In this document: piece after piece, positions 6,732 through 14,484 of the stretch
How positions within the stretch are numbered: the first letter of the stretch is position 1
Layout: every line of letters starts with the position of its first letter
Source: Mycobacterium sp.
Lineage (GTDB): Bacteria; Actinomycetota; Actinomycetes; Mycobacteriales; Mycobacteriaceae
Direction: 5' to 3'
Length of the DNA stretch: 15,733 nt
Assembly (NCBI GenBank): GCA_025965815.1
Contig: JAOPWF010000333.1
Span: 1-15,733 of the forward strand
The notes under the pieces: generated by a model
Seen by the model: the letters and a program-made list of their open reading frames with translations, nothing else
Told to the model about the DNA's origin: nothing
Databases searched by the model: none
Position numbers and translations under genes: made by a program

Positions 6732-8342
6732 CTACTCGTAGATACCCTCGAGGTACCACCGCCGCTGTCGGTAACACAGCAGCATCGCCCGGCCCGCGCC
6801 GTCGTCGGTATCGTCGAGCAGCACCTGGGCCCGGGCGGTGCGCGTCTGCCCAGCCTGCGGATCCCACCAGCGTTCGTCTACCGGCCACGGCCCGGCCCAC
6901 CAGCGCAACGGCCCCTCCCGCGAGACATCGGGCGCGGCCAGCCGGACCGGGTCAGCGGAGAACATTCCGCGGCTGGTCACGCGCACCGGGTTGCCCTGAG
7001 CGTCCAGCAAGTCCACCGGATCGTCGAGCAACACGGTCGGTGACGGCTCGGGCAGTTGGCCGGGCCACGGTTGACCCGGGTCGGCCCGGGGCACCAGCTC
7101 GTCGCCCAGTGGTGTGAGGGTGATGCGTTCGGCCGGTCCGCGGCCGCCACTGAGCACCGGCACCTGCACCGCCCCGGGCCCCAGCAGTCCCTGAACCCGC
7201 ACCAAGGCGCGGCGCGCGCGCAGCCGGTCCTCTTCGCCGATGCCACCCCACAACGGCAGCTGCAGCGCCTCGGCGGAGACCACTTCCACCGGCTGCAGCC
7301 GCAGCATCGTCACCGGGGCGGTCGGCCGGTCGCGGCTGGGCTGATCCCCGTTCGCTCCTGCCCGCCGGATACGCCTGTTGAGCCAGCCGTCCAGTTGCCA
7401 GCGCACCCGGTCGGCGGTGGCGTCTTCGGTCAGCGGCTCGGCGCACCGCCATACCCGGCTCAGCTCTTCACCGTTGGCGGTGACGGCGTGAATGGCCAGC
7501 CGGGTGCACCCGACACCGGCCGACTCCAGGCTTCGGTGCAGGGTGCCGGCCAGCGACCGACCGGCGAACGCCGCGGCATCCACCCGGTCGATCGGCGGAT
7601 CGCAACGCAGTTCGGCGTCCAGCTCCGACGGCGGTTCGCGTCCCGACGGCCCGCGCACCGGCTCACCGCGGGCGAACCGGTGCGCGGCCACCGCGTCGGC
7701 GCCGAACCGGGATGCCACGTCGGTGCGTGACAGTTCGGCGAACTGACCGATGTTTCGAATTCCCATCCGCCACAACAGATCCGCCAGATCGTCGCGGCCG
7801 GGTGCCGACAGGCTCGGCTCGGTGGCCAGCTGCCGGATCGACAGCGCGGACAGGAACAGCGCATCCTTGCCGGGATTGACGACCCGCCCACTGCGGGCGG
7901 CGAAGACCGCGGTCGGCAGCTGATCGGCGATCCCGACCTGACACTCGGCACCGGCCGCGGCCACCGCGTCGACCAGCCGCACAGCGGCCTCCTGCTCGGA
8001 CCCGAAATAACGGGCCGCCCCGCGAACGGCCAGCACCAGCAAGCCGGGCCGCAGCACCTCGGCCCGGGGCACCAGATCATCCACCGCGGCCGTCACGTCT
8101 TCGAAAAATCGGGCATCGCGGGCCGGGTCGGCGGTGACGACATGCAGCTGTGGGCACCGGGCCTGCGATTCCCGTCGGCGCAGACCACGCCGGACCCCGG
8201 CGGCGCGGGCGGCAGCCGAGCAGGCGATCACCCGGTTGGCCAGCGTGACCGCCACCGGCGCGGTCGGCGGCAGACCCGCAGCGGCCGCGGCGGCCACCGC
8301 GGGCCAGTCCATACACCAGATGGCCAGCACCCGGGACTGCAT
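6732..8342 (-). CDS. imuB: ImuB, catalytically inactive Y-family polymerase homologue
   Basis: The 536-residue protein is the hub of the mycobacterial mutasome and links DnaE2 and ImuA' to the beta clamp during SOS mutagenesis. The N-terminus MQSRVLAIWCMDWPAVAA aligns with the Y-family opening, but the metal-binding Asp (DMDAFF in active enzymes) is absent. The SIDE-like acidic motif is replaced by LVLAVRGAARYF (about 103-114), so no polymerase activity is expected. A helix-hairpin-helix-like segment, LLWRMGIRNIGQFAEL, follows at about 188-203. The clamp-binding motif QLPLWG is at 361-366, matching the known ImuB motif. The length compares with about 525 in M. tuberculosis Rv3394c. The ATG at 8342 is chosen from the homologous N-terminus; an open stretch of 30 codons upstream overlaps imuA'. 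It lies 5 bp downstream of imuA' and is co-transcribed with it under LexA control. Confidence 0.93.
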   Translation of the reverse strand: MQSRVLAIWCMDWPAVAAAAAAGLPPTAPVAVTLANRVIACSAAARAAGVRRGLRRRESQARCPQLHVVTADPARDARFFEDVTAAVDDLVPRAEVLRPGLLVLAVRGAARYFGSEQEAAVRLVDAVAAAGAECQVGIADQLPTAVFAARSGRVVNPGKDALFLSALSIRQLATEPSLSAPGRDDLADLLWRMGIRNIGQFAELSRTDVASRFGADAVAAHRFARGEPVRGPSGREPPSELDAELRCDPPIDRVDAAAFAGRSLAGTLHRSLESAGVGCTRLAIHAVTANGEELSRVWRCAEPLTEDATADRVRWQLDGWLNRRIRRAGANGDQPSRDRPTAPVTMLRLQPVEVVSAEALQLPLWGGIGEEDRLRARRALVRVQGLLGPGAVQVPVLSGGRGPAERITLTPLGDELVPRADPGQPWPGQLPEPSPTVLLDDPVDLLDAQGNPVRVTSRGMFSADPVRLAAPDVSREGPLRWWAGPWPVDERWWDPQAGQTRTARAQVLLDDTDDGAGRAMLLCYRQRRWYLEGIYE

Positions 8343-8347
8343 GCTTC

Positions 8348-9070
8348 TTATCCGCCGGCAGCGGCGCGCACCCCGCCGAAGGACCGGCCCCGCGCACGCA
8401 TGGCCAGCCGCACCCGGCTGATCCGCCCGCATCCGGGGGCGGGCGCACCATCCCCCGCAAGCGGGTGGTGTCCCCAGCCCGCGCCGGTCACCTCGTAGCC
8501 GCTGACCCGGGCGTCCAACCGCATCGAAGCCCCCTGCCAGTCGCCGTCGCTGACCAGCAGCGTGCAGCCCTTCTGCCGGGCGCGGGCCACCACCGCCCTG
8601 GCGCGTGTCGCCGGCACCGAACGGCCGCCCAGACCGAGCACCACCAGATCCATCCCGTCCATCAGCACGGCCGCGACCTCGACCGGATCGGTCCCGGGAT
8701 CGGGGATGACCGCGAGCCTGCTCAGGTCCGCGCCCATCTCGACCGCGGCCAGCAGACCCACGTCGGGCTGGCCGACAATGGCCACATGGCCGCCCGCGGC
8801 CGTCACCGCCGCCGCCATGCTCAACGGCAGCGACCGGGCACCCGACAGCACCGCCACCGTTCCCCGTGGCAACGGGGTTCTCAGCAGTTCTGCCAGGGAT
8901 TCGGGAATCGGCAGCAAATTTTCGGACTCGGGCAACACGTCGTTCGACGGCTGCGGCCCGCGGCGGCCACCGCCCACCTTCCCGGACACCACCGCCATCT
9001 GGCGACGCAGCTGTTGTAGCTGCTCAGCACGGTCGGGACGCCCCTGCTCAAGGGCAAACGCTGCCGTCAT
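8348..9070 (-). CDS. imuA': ImuA' accessory protein of SOS translesion synthesis
   Basis: The 240-residue protein resembles the RecA/SulA-like ImuA group and works with ImuB and DnaE2 in damage-induced mutagenesis. It lacks a clear Walker A GKT/S: the equivalent stretch at about residues 69-80, [12 protein letters not shown], has no Lys, so ATP binding is doubtful. A beta-strand pattern typical of the RecA core follows ([21 protein letters not shown], then [10 protein letters not shown] and [13 protein letters not shown]). The N-terminal 40 residues are Gln/Arg-rich and probably helical. The ATG at 9068-9070 has GGGAGGT 6 nt upstream. The gene heads an operon with imuB and lies 107 bp downstream of guaA on the same strand. 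In that gap there are a LexA box and a sigma-A-like promoter. The call rests mainly on position, length and the SOS box. Confidence 0.88.
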   Translation of the reverse strand: MTAAFALEQGRPDRAEQLQQLRRQMAVVSGKVGGGRRGPQPSNDVLPESENLLPIPESLAELLRTPLPRGTVAVLSGARSLPLSMAAAVTAAGGHVAIVGQPDVGLLAAVEMGADLSRLAVIPDPGTDPVEVAAVLMDGMDLVVLGLGGRSVPATRARAVVARARQKGCTLLVSDGDWQGASMRLDARVSGYEVTGAGWGHHPLAGDGAPAPGCGRISRVRLAMRARGRSFGGVRAAAGG

Positions 9071-9076
9071 CGCCGC

Positions 9077-9083
9077 ACCTCCC
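9077..9083 (-). promoter_or_regulatory. Ribosome binding site of imuA'
   Basis: GGGAGGT on the minus strand is 6 nt upstream of the ATG at 9070. It is the strongest Shine-Dalgarno sequence seen for any minus-strand gene here and fixes the imuA' start. Confidence 0.7.
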
Positions 9084-9106
9084 GGGGCCGTTCGATCGCC
9101 CTGTGT

Positions 9107-9122
9107 TCGAATGTATGTTCGA
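9107..9122. promoter_or_regulatory. LexA (SOS) box of the imuA'-imuB operon
   Basis: TCGAATGTATGTTCGA matches the mycobacterial LexA consensus TCGAAC-N4-GTTCGA at all but one position (T for C at position 6). It lies 36 nt upstream of the imuA' start and just downstream of the -10 hexamer, roughly at +1 to +16 of the predicted transcript. LexA bound there would block initiation until RecA-driven cleavage. This agrees with the established DNA-damage induction of imuA'-imuB in mycobacteria. Confidence 0.9.
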
Positions 9123-9129
9123 TACAGCG

Positions 9130-9158
9130 AGTAAACACCTGCCCGCCGACAGCGTCAA
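9130..9158 (-). promoter_or_regulatory. Promoter of imuA'-imuB
   Basis: On the minus strand TTGACG (9158-9153) is followed after exactly 17 nt by TTTACT (9135-9130). Both are good sigma-70/SigA-type matches. The predicted start at about 9123 falls at the edge of the LexA box. The -35 is about 20 nt past the guaA stop, so the operon need not depend on guaA transcription. Confidence 0.65.
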
Positions 9159-9177
9159 GCGGGATAGGCGGGTGCGA

Positions 9178-10749
9178 TCACTCCCATTCGATGGTGCCCG
9201 GCGGCTTGCTGGTGACGTCCAGCACCACCCGGTTGACCTCGGCGACCTCGTTGGTGATCCGGGTCGAGATCCGCTCCAGCGTCTCGTACGGAACCCTGGT
9301 CCAGTCGGCGGTCATGGCGTCCTCGCTGGAGACCGGGCGCAGCACGATCGGATGTCCGTAGGTGCGGCCGTCGCCCTGCACCCCCACCGACCGGACGTCG
9401 GCCAGCAGCACCACCGGACACTGCCAGACCTGGTTGTCCAACCCGGCGGCCGTCAGCTCCTCGCGGGCGATGGCGTCGGCGCGGCGCAGCGTGTCCAGCC
9501 GGTTGGCCGTGACCTCGCCGACGATCCGGATACCCAGGCCGGGACCGGGAAAGGGTTGGCGGGCAACGATTTCCTCGGGCAGCCCGAGCTCGCGGCCGAC
9601 CGCGCGCACCTCGTCCTTGAACAGCAGCCGCAGCGGCTCGACGAGTTTGAACTTCAGGTCGTCGGGCAGACCGCCGACGTTGTGGTGGCTCTTGATATTG
9701 GCCGTTCCGGTGCCGCCACCGGATTCCACCACATCCGGGTACAGCGTGCCCTGAACGAGGAACTCGACTTCGGCGTCGTTGGCGCCCAACGTGTCTCGTA
9801 CCGCGCCTTCGAAAGCGCGGATGAACTCCCTGCCGATGATCTTGCGCTTGCCCTCGGGGTTGGTCACCCCGGACAACGCGGCCAGGAAGGTGGACTCGGC
9901 GTCGACGGTGACCAGGTTGGCCCCGGTGGCGGCGACGAAATCGCGTTGCACCTGCGCCCGCTCACCGGCACGCAACAGGCCGTGGTCGACGAAGACACAG
10001 GTCAGCCGATCGCCGATGGCGCGTTGCACCAGCGCGGCGGCCACCGCCGAGTCCACCCCACCGGACAGCCCGCAGATCGCCCGGCCGTCGCCGATCTGGT
10101 TACGCACCTGCTCGATCAGCGCGTCGGCGATATTGGCGGCGGTCCACGATGCGCCGATACCGGCGAAATCGTGCAGGAACCGGCTCAGCACCTGCTGGCC
10201 GTGCGGCGAATGCATCACCTCCGGGTGGTACTGCACTCCGGCCAGACGACGCGCGCGATCCTCGAATGCGGCCACCGGTGCACCGGCGCTGGTGGCGACC
10301 ACCTCAAAGCCATCCGGCGCGGCGGTCACCGCGTCGCCGTGGCTCATCCACACCGGCTGAGTGTCAGGCAGTCCCGAATGCAGTTCGCCGCCATCGACTT
10401 TCAGTTCGGTGCGGCCGTACTCACTGGTTCCGGTGTGGGCCACGGTGCCACCGAGGGCCTGTGCCATCGCCTGGAAGCCGTAGCAGATGCCGAACACCGG
10501 TACGCCGAGGTCGAACAGTGCCGGATCGAGTTGCGGGGCACCCTCGGCGTAGACGCTGGCCGGCCCGCCGGACAGCACGATCGCCTGCGGATCTTTGGCC
10601 TTGATCTCATCGACACTGGCCGAGTGCGGGATGACTTCCGAATAGACCCGCGCCTCGCGGACGCGTCGCGCGATCAGCTGCGCGTACTGGGCGCCGAAGT
10701 CGACCACGAGCACCGGGCGGGGCGACGAAGGCGGCGAGTCCGAATCCAC
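9178..10749 (-). CDS. guaA: GMP synthase (glutamine-hydrolysing)
   Basis: The 523-residue enzyme converts XMP, ATP and glutamine to GMP. Residues about 10-200 are the class I glutamine amidotransferase: [18 protein letters not shown] (13-30), the nucleophile Cys89 in [11 protein letters not shown], and His175/Glu177 in GVQYHPEV. Residues about 210-400 are the ATP pyrophosphatase: the PP-loop SGGVDS at 229-234, then [10 protein letters not shown] and [13 protein letters not shown]. The C-terminus ends in the universal TIEWE-type tail. The length is normal (M. tuberculosis 525). The start is GTG at 10749; 11 residues precede the conserved VLVVDFG. No Shine-Dalgarno sequence is present, but a TANNNT -10 stands 6 nt upstream, which suggests a leaderless mRNA. 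It lies 54 bp downstream of the DUF732 gene on the same strand and has no other purine gene next to it. Confidence 0.98.
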   Translation of the reverse strand: MDSDSPPSSPRPVLVVDFGAQYAQLIARRVREARVYSEVIPHSASVDEIKAKDPQAIVLSGGPASVYAEGAPQLDPALFDLGVPVFGICYGFQAMAQALGGTVAHTGTSEYGRTELKVDGGELHSGLPDTQPVWMSHGDAVTAAPDGFEVVATSAGAPVAAFEDRARRLAGVQYHPEVMHSPHGQQVLSRFLHDFAGIGASWTAANIADALIEQVRNQIGDGRAICGLSGGVDSAVAAALVQRAIGDRLTCVFVDHGLLRAGERAQVQRDFVAATGANLVTVDAESTFLAALSGVTNPEGKRKIIGREFIRAFEGAVRDTLGANDAEVEFLVQGTLYPDVVESGGGTGTANIKSHHNVGGLPDDLKFKLVEPLRLLFKDEVRAVGRELGLPEEIVARQPFPGPGLGIRIVGEVTANRLDTLRRADAIAREELTAAGLDNQVWQCPVVLLADVRSVGVQGDGRTYGHPIVLRPVSSEDAMTADWTRVPYETLERISTRITNEVAEVNRVVLDVTSKPPGTIEWE

Positions 10750-10755
10750 GAGCTC

Positions 10756-10761
10756 AGTCTA
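10756..10761 (-). promoter_or_regulatory. Candidate -10 for a leaderless guaA transcript
   Basis: TAGACT on the minus strand fits TANNNT and lies 6 nt before the GTG at 10749, the spacing seen for mycobacterial leaderless genes, which start with ATG or GTG. No clear -35 is visible; the loosely matching TCAACT lies about 18 nt upstream. This is inference. Confidence 0.45.
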
Positions 10762-10790
10762 GTGGCGGCCCACCAGCGGAGTTGACCGAC

Positions 10791-10811
10791 GGACCCGATC
10801 CGATCAGGTCC
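10791..10811. repeat. 21-bp near-perfect palindrome across the DUF732 stop, upstream of guaA
   Basis: The left arm GGACCCGATC (10791-10800) and right arm GATCAGGTCC (10802-10811) are inverted copies with one mismatch around a single central base. The palindrome includes the DUF732 stop codon (10804-10806) and is centred about 50 bp upstream of the predicted guaA start site. It could be a protein-binding site for guaA. It could also form a short hairpin ending the DUF732 transcript, although there is no T-run after it. Confidence 0.5.
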
Positions 10812-11169
10812 CCGGCGGCAGCGTGTAGCCGCCCGCCGACTGCCTCAGCTGCCAGATCTGGGCAGGGCACAGCTCGTTCACGGACTGGTTGATCAGGTAC
10901 CCCGCCTGGTAGTAGTCGGACGTGTTGAAGTCGTTCTGCACCTCGCCGATGAGCTGCGAATAACTCTCCTTGGCCGCGACCCGGTCGCATACGCTGTGGC
11001 CGTAGCCGAGCGCGGCGTCGGCGTTGGGAAAGTTGTAGCCCGGCCGCACCGTGACGTTGACCAGATAGGCCACCGCATCGGCCTGCGCCGCTGGTGGTCC
11101 GGCGAGTGTGACGGCACCCAGCGCGCCCGCGGTTGCCAGCAGCACGCCGGCCAGCTTCCTAACCTTCAT
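10804..11169 (-). CDS. Secreted DUF732-family protein
   Basis: The 121-residue protein has a clear Sec signal: MKVRK, a hydrophobic core (about 7-24) and an AQA|DA cleavage site after residue 30. The mature part of about 91 residues has the DUF732 pattern, with two cysteines at 61 (SVCDRVAA) and 101 (ELCPAQ) that probably form a disulphide, and aromatic residues in YYQAGYLINQSV between them. DUF732 proteins are common small exported proteins in mycobacteria and have no established function. The ATG at 11169 gives the best signal peptide. No strong Shine-Dalgarno sequence is seen. A 6-9-6 inverted repeat is centred 27 bp upstream of the start. The 54-bp gap to guaA is mostly taken up by the candidate guaA promoter, so shared transcription is possible but not required. 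Confidence 0.85.
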   Translation of the reverse strand: MKVRKLAGVLLATAGALGAVTLAGPPAAQADAVAYLVNVTVRPGYNFPNADAALGYGHSVCDRVAAKESYSQLIGEVQNDFNTSDYYQAGYLINQSVNELCPAQIWQLRQSAGGYTLPPGT

Positions 11170-11185
11170 AATGCTTAGGGAGCGT

Positions 11186-11206
11186 AGTTCATTAACTCAG
11201 TGAACT
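11186..11206. promoter_or_regulatory. Inverted repeat AGTTCA-N9-TGAACT, possible operator
   Basis: There are perfect 6-bp arms at 11186-11191 and 11201-11206 with a 9-nt AT-rich spacer. It lies 17 bp upstream of the DUF732 start and touches a TANNNT-like -10 (minus-strand TACGCT, 11186-11181). That position, between -35 and -10, is typical for a repressor site. I cannot name the regulator. Confidence 0.35.
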
Positions 11207-11232
11207 TGCAGAGATTCGGTTCAATGCTTCCG

Positions 11233-11253
11233 GTGGCACAGGCCCGTTGCCAC
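11233..11253. repeat. Inverted repeat GTGGCA-N9-TGCCAC
   Basis: There are perfect 6-bp arms at 11233-11238 and 11248-11253 with a 9-nt spacer, in the divergent region between the DUF732 gene and the HAD gene. The geometry is the same as that of the repeat at 11186-11206, but the arm sequence differs. It could be an operator for the plus-strand sugar operon or a small RNA hairpin at the 5' side. Confidence 0.35.
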
Positions 11254-11292
11254 ATTAGCCAAGACGCACCGGCATATCTTGCGAGAATGGCC

Positions 11293-11307
11293 AGAGGAGC
11301 GGGAGGG
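11293..11307 (+). promoter_or_regulatory. Ribosome binding site deciding the HAD gene start
   Basis: The purine-rich stretch AGAGGAGCGGGAGGG precedes the GTG at 11309; its AGAGGAG part (11293-11299) is 9 nt from the start. A second, weaker candidate, GAGCGAGG at 11346-11353, is 6 nt before the in-frame GTG at 11360. The first gives a protein length close to the M. tuberculosis homologue and is preferred. Confidence 0.5.
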
Positions 11308-11308
11308 C

Positions 11309-12103
11309 GTGCAGTCATGCGGCTCGCACACCGCCAGTGAGTGGAGAGCGAGGTACGCCGTGCTGGGTCTGCCGAACAACGTGCACGCCGGTCTGTTCGA
11401 CCTCGACGGCGTGCTCACTGACACGGCGAGTGTGCACAAGAAGGCCTGGAAGGCGATGTTCGACGCCTACCTCCGGGATCACGCCGAGCGCGCCGGAGAG
11501 AAATTCGTCCCGTTCGACCCCGATGCCGACTACCTGAAGTACGTGGACGGCAAGAGACGCGAGGACGGGGTCCGCTCCTTCCTCGCAAGCCGCGGCACCG
11601 AGCTCCCCGAAGGTGGTGCAGGGGACGATCCCGGGGCCGAGACGGTGAACGGGCTGGGCAACCGCAAGAACGAGATGTTCCTGCAGGTCCTGCACAACGA
11701 CGGCGTCCAGGTCTTCGACGGGTCGCGCCGCTACCTGGAAGCGGCGGCCGCCGCGGGTCTTCCCGCGGCGGTGGTGTCATCGAGCGCCAACACCCGCGAC
11801 GTGCTCAAGATGACCGGCCTCGACAAGTTCGTCCAGCATGTGGTGGACGGCGTGACGATGCGCGAGGAGCACATCCCCGGTAAGCCGGCCCCCGACTCGT
11901 TCCTGCGGGCCGCGCAGCTGCTCGGGGTCGACCCCGGCGAGGCGGCGGTGTTCGAGGACGCCCTTGCCGGCGTTGCGGCCGGTCGCGTGGGAGGCTTCGG
12001 GTATGTGGTCGGCGTCGATCGGGTAGGTCAGTCGGATGCCCTGCGCCGAAGCGGAGCCGACGTCGTCGTCACCGACCTGGCCGAGCTGCTGAGCGCGCAA
12101 TGA
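11309..12103 (+). CDS. HAD-superfamily hydrolase, beta-phosphoglucomutase-like
   Basis: The 264-residue protein corresponds to M. tuberculosis Rv3400 (about 262). The family interconverts beta-glucose-1-phosphate and glucose-6-phosphate through an aspartyl-phosphate. Motif [12 protein letters not shown], gives the nucleophile Asp31 and acid/base Asp33. The cap domain follows (about 45-150, including [10 protein letters not shown] and [10 protein letters not shown]). Motif II is [12 protein letters not shown], motif III the Lys in GKPAPDSFL, and motif IV the acidic pair in [12 protein letters not shown]. The GTG at 11309 is chosen for its Shine-Dalgarno sequence and because homologous sequence ([12 protein letters not shown]) extends upstream of the GTG at 11360. 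The stop TGA overlaps the ATG of the GH65 gene (ATGA, 12100-12103), so the two are translationally coupled. This pairing is standard for GH65 phosphorylase systems, where the mutase uses the beta-glucose-1-phosphate released. The exact substrate is not proven. Confidence 0.88.
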   Translation: MQSCGSHTASEWRARYAVLGLPNNVHAGLFDLDGVLTDTASVHKKAWKAMFDAYLRDHAERAGEKFVPFDPDADYLKYVDGKRREDGVRSFLASRGTELPEGGAGDDPGAETVNGLGNRKNEMFLQVLHNDGVQVFDGSRRYLEAAAAAGLPAAVVSSSANTRDVLKMTGLDKFVQHVVDGVTMREEHIPGKPAPDSFLRAAQLLGVDPGEAAVFEDALAGVAAGRVGGFGYVVGVDRVGQSDALRRSGADVVVTDLAELLSAQ

Positions 12104-14484
12104 TCACCGACGGCGCGTTCCCGGTCGAGCCATGGCATGTGCGCGAGACGTGGCTCGACCTCGACCTGCTCGCCCAGTCGGAGTCGCTGTTCGCCCTGTC
12201 CAACGGTCACATCGGCCTGCGCGGCAACCTCGACGAGGGCGAGCCCTACGGCCTGCCGGGCACCTACCTCGGCTCGTTCTACGAGACCCGTCCGCTGCCG
12301 TACGCGGAGGCGGGGTACGGGTAGCCGGAGGACGGCCAGACGATCGTCGACGTCACCAACGGCAAGATCATCCGCCTCCTGGTCGACGATGAGCCCTTTG
12401 ACGTCCGCTACGGCGACCTGCTCGAACACGAGCGGGTCATCGATATGCGGGCGGGGACCCTGACCCGCCGAACACGGTGGAGGTCGCCCGCGGGCAAGAG
12501 CGTCAAACTGACCACGACGCGACTGGTGTCGCTGGCGCAGCGCGGCGTGGCCGCCATCGAATACGTGGTGGAGGCGCTCGACGAATTCGCGCGGGTGACG
12601 GTGCAATCCGAGCTCGTCACCAACGAGGACCAGCCGCCGATATCGGCCGACCCCCGCGTCGCGGCCGCCCTGACGAACCCGCTGCAGCCCGTCCATCACG
12701 AACACAGCGAGCGGGCGGCGCTGCTCGTGCACCGCACCCGGGCCAGTGGACTGACGATGGCGGCCGCGATGGACCACGACGTCGAGGTGCCCGGACGGGT
12801 CGAGGTCGAGACCGCCGCGGGTGAGGACTGGGCGCGCACCACGGTGATCTGCGGGCTGCGCCCCGGCCAGCAGCTGCGCATCGTCAAATATCTGGCCTAC
12901 GGGTGGTCGAGCCTGCGCTCCCGGCCTGCGCTGCGCGACCAGGTTTCCGGGGCGCTCGCCGGCGCGCGCTACAGCGGGTGGCAGGGGTTGCTGGAGTCGC
13001 AGCGCGGGTACCTCGACGAATTCTGGGACAGCGCCGACGTCGAGGTCGAGGGCGACCCCGAAATCCAGCAGGCAGTACGGTTCGGACTCTTCCATGTGCT
13101 GCAGGCCAGCGCGCGCGCCGAACGTCGGGCGATCGCGGCCAAGGGACTCACCGGCCCGGGCTATGACGGCCACGCCTTTTGGGACACCGAGGGTTTCGTG
13201 CTTCCCGTCCTGACCTACACCAAACCTCAAGCGGCCGCGGACGCGCTGCGGTGGCGCGCGTCGATACTCGACCTCGCCATTGAACGCGCGGCCCAGCTCG
13301 ACCTCGAAGGGGCGGCCTTTCCGTGGCGGACGATCGCCGGCGAGGAGTGCTCGGCCTACTGGCCGGCCGGCACGGCGGCGTGGCACGTCAACGCCAACAT
13401 CGCCATGGCGTTCGAGCGGTATCGGACGGTGACGGGCGACCACTCGTTGGAGAAGGAGTGCGGCCTCGCGGTGCTGGTTGAGACCGCCCGGCTCTGGCTC
13501 TCGCTCGGACACCACGACCGCCACGGCGTGTGGCACCTCGACGGGGTCACCGGCCCCGACGAGTACACGGCCATCGTCCGCGACAACGTCTTCACCAACC
13601 TGATGGCGGCGCACAACCTGCGCAGCGCGGCCGAGGCATGTACACGCCAGGCCGAGGCGGCGCACGCCATGGGAGTCAGTACCGAGGAGAGCGCGGCCTG
13701 GCGCGACGCGGCCGACGACGCGTACATCCCGTACGACGGGGAACTGGGCGTCCACCAGCAGTGCGCGGGCTTCACAACCCTTCGGGAATGGGACTTTTCG
13801 GAGAACACCACCTACCCGTTGTTGCTGCACGAACCGTACGTCCGGCTATATCCGTCACAGGTGATCAAGCAGGCCGATCTGGAGCTGGCCATGCACTGGC
13901 GCGGCCACGCATTCACGCCCGACCAGAAGGCGCGCAACGTCGACTACTACGAACGACGCACGGTGCGCGACTCCTCGCTGTCGGCATGTACCCAGGCAGT
14001 GATGTGCGCCGAGGTGGGACACCTGGAGTTGGCGCACGACTACGCTTACGAGGCGGCGATGATCGACCTGCGCGACCTTCACAACAACACCCGCGACGGC
14101 CTGCACATAGCTTCCCTAGCCGGAGCATGGACCGCGCTGGTCGCCGGCTTCGGCGGCTTACGCGACGACGAAGGCGTGCTGTCGCTTGACCCGCACCTCC
14201 CAGACGGCATCTCGTGCTTGCGATTCCGCTTGCGCTGGAGGAAGTTTCGGCTGACGGTGGACGTCGACCACGCCAACGTGACCTACATTTTGCGCGACGG
14301 ACCCGAAGGTGGGATGACGATCCGGCACGCCGGCAGGGAGATCGGGCTGACCACGCGTGCGCCGACCACTGTCGCCATCAGGCCGCGCCGCGCGCTGCTG
14401 CCTCCCCCGCCGCAACCGCCCGGCCGCGAGCCCGCACGCCGGCACGGAGTGCTGCCGGGGAGCCGGGTCAGCCCGCCGAGGTGA
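12100..14484 (+). pseudogene. GH65 glycosidase/phosphorylase (Rv3401-type), interrupted by an in-frame TAG
   Basis: The frame codes for a 794-codon GH65 protein (M. tuberculosis Rv3401 about 786) but has TAG at codon 75 (12322-12324), between PYAEAGYG and PEDGQTIVDV. No frameshift or other stop occurs before the TGA at 14482-14484. Codons 1-74 are the start of the N-terminal beta-sandwich (PVEPWHVRETWLDLDLLAQ, then LFALSNGHIGLRGNLDEGEP). The (alpha/alpha)6 domain is complete: GHAFWDTEGF, WPAGTAAWH, the general acid Glu488 in GVTGPDEYT, Lys590-Gln591 in VIKQADLEL, and RDSSLS, whose serines match the phosphate site of maltose phosphorylases. The family splits trehalose, maltose or kojibiose, by phosphorolysis in most members. 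The start overlaps the HAD gene stop. The first in-frame ATG after the break is 12445, with only a weak Shine-Dalgarno sequence, so a shortened catalytic domain could be made. The 3' end overlaps the choD stop by 17 bp. Confidence 0.85.
12322..12324 (+). other. Premature amber codon in the GH65 frame
   Basis: The bases read GGG TAC GGG TAG CCG GAG GAC. As I recall, homologues have Tyr here (AGYGYPE), so TAC to TAG, one base, accounts for the break. Codons on both sides keep normal high-GC third-position use and the conserved protein sequence. Confidence 0.8.

Noticed and set aside
6721..6745. Hairpin at the iunH/imuB junction (CTAC-TC-GTAG) as a bidirectional terminator
   Set aside because: A 4-bp stem with a 2-nt loop is too weak and lies inside the end of imuB.
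8343..8432. 30-codon N-terminal extension of imuB
   Set aside because: Overlaps the C-terminus of imuA' and is Arg-rich; homologues begin at the MQSRVLAIWCMDW-like sequence.
8866..10785. Long plus-strand open frame (639 codons) opposite guaA and imuA'
   Set aside because: Covers two well-conserved minus-strand genes and their promoter; the translation is Arg/Gly/His-rich without motifs.
12028..13830. Long minus-strand open frame (600 codons) opposite the GH65 gene
   Set aside because: Shadow of the conserved GH65 coding sequence; no recognisable domain or start signal.
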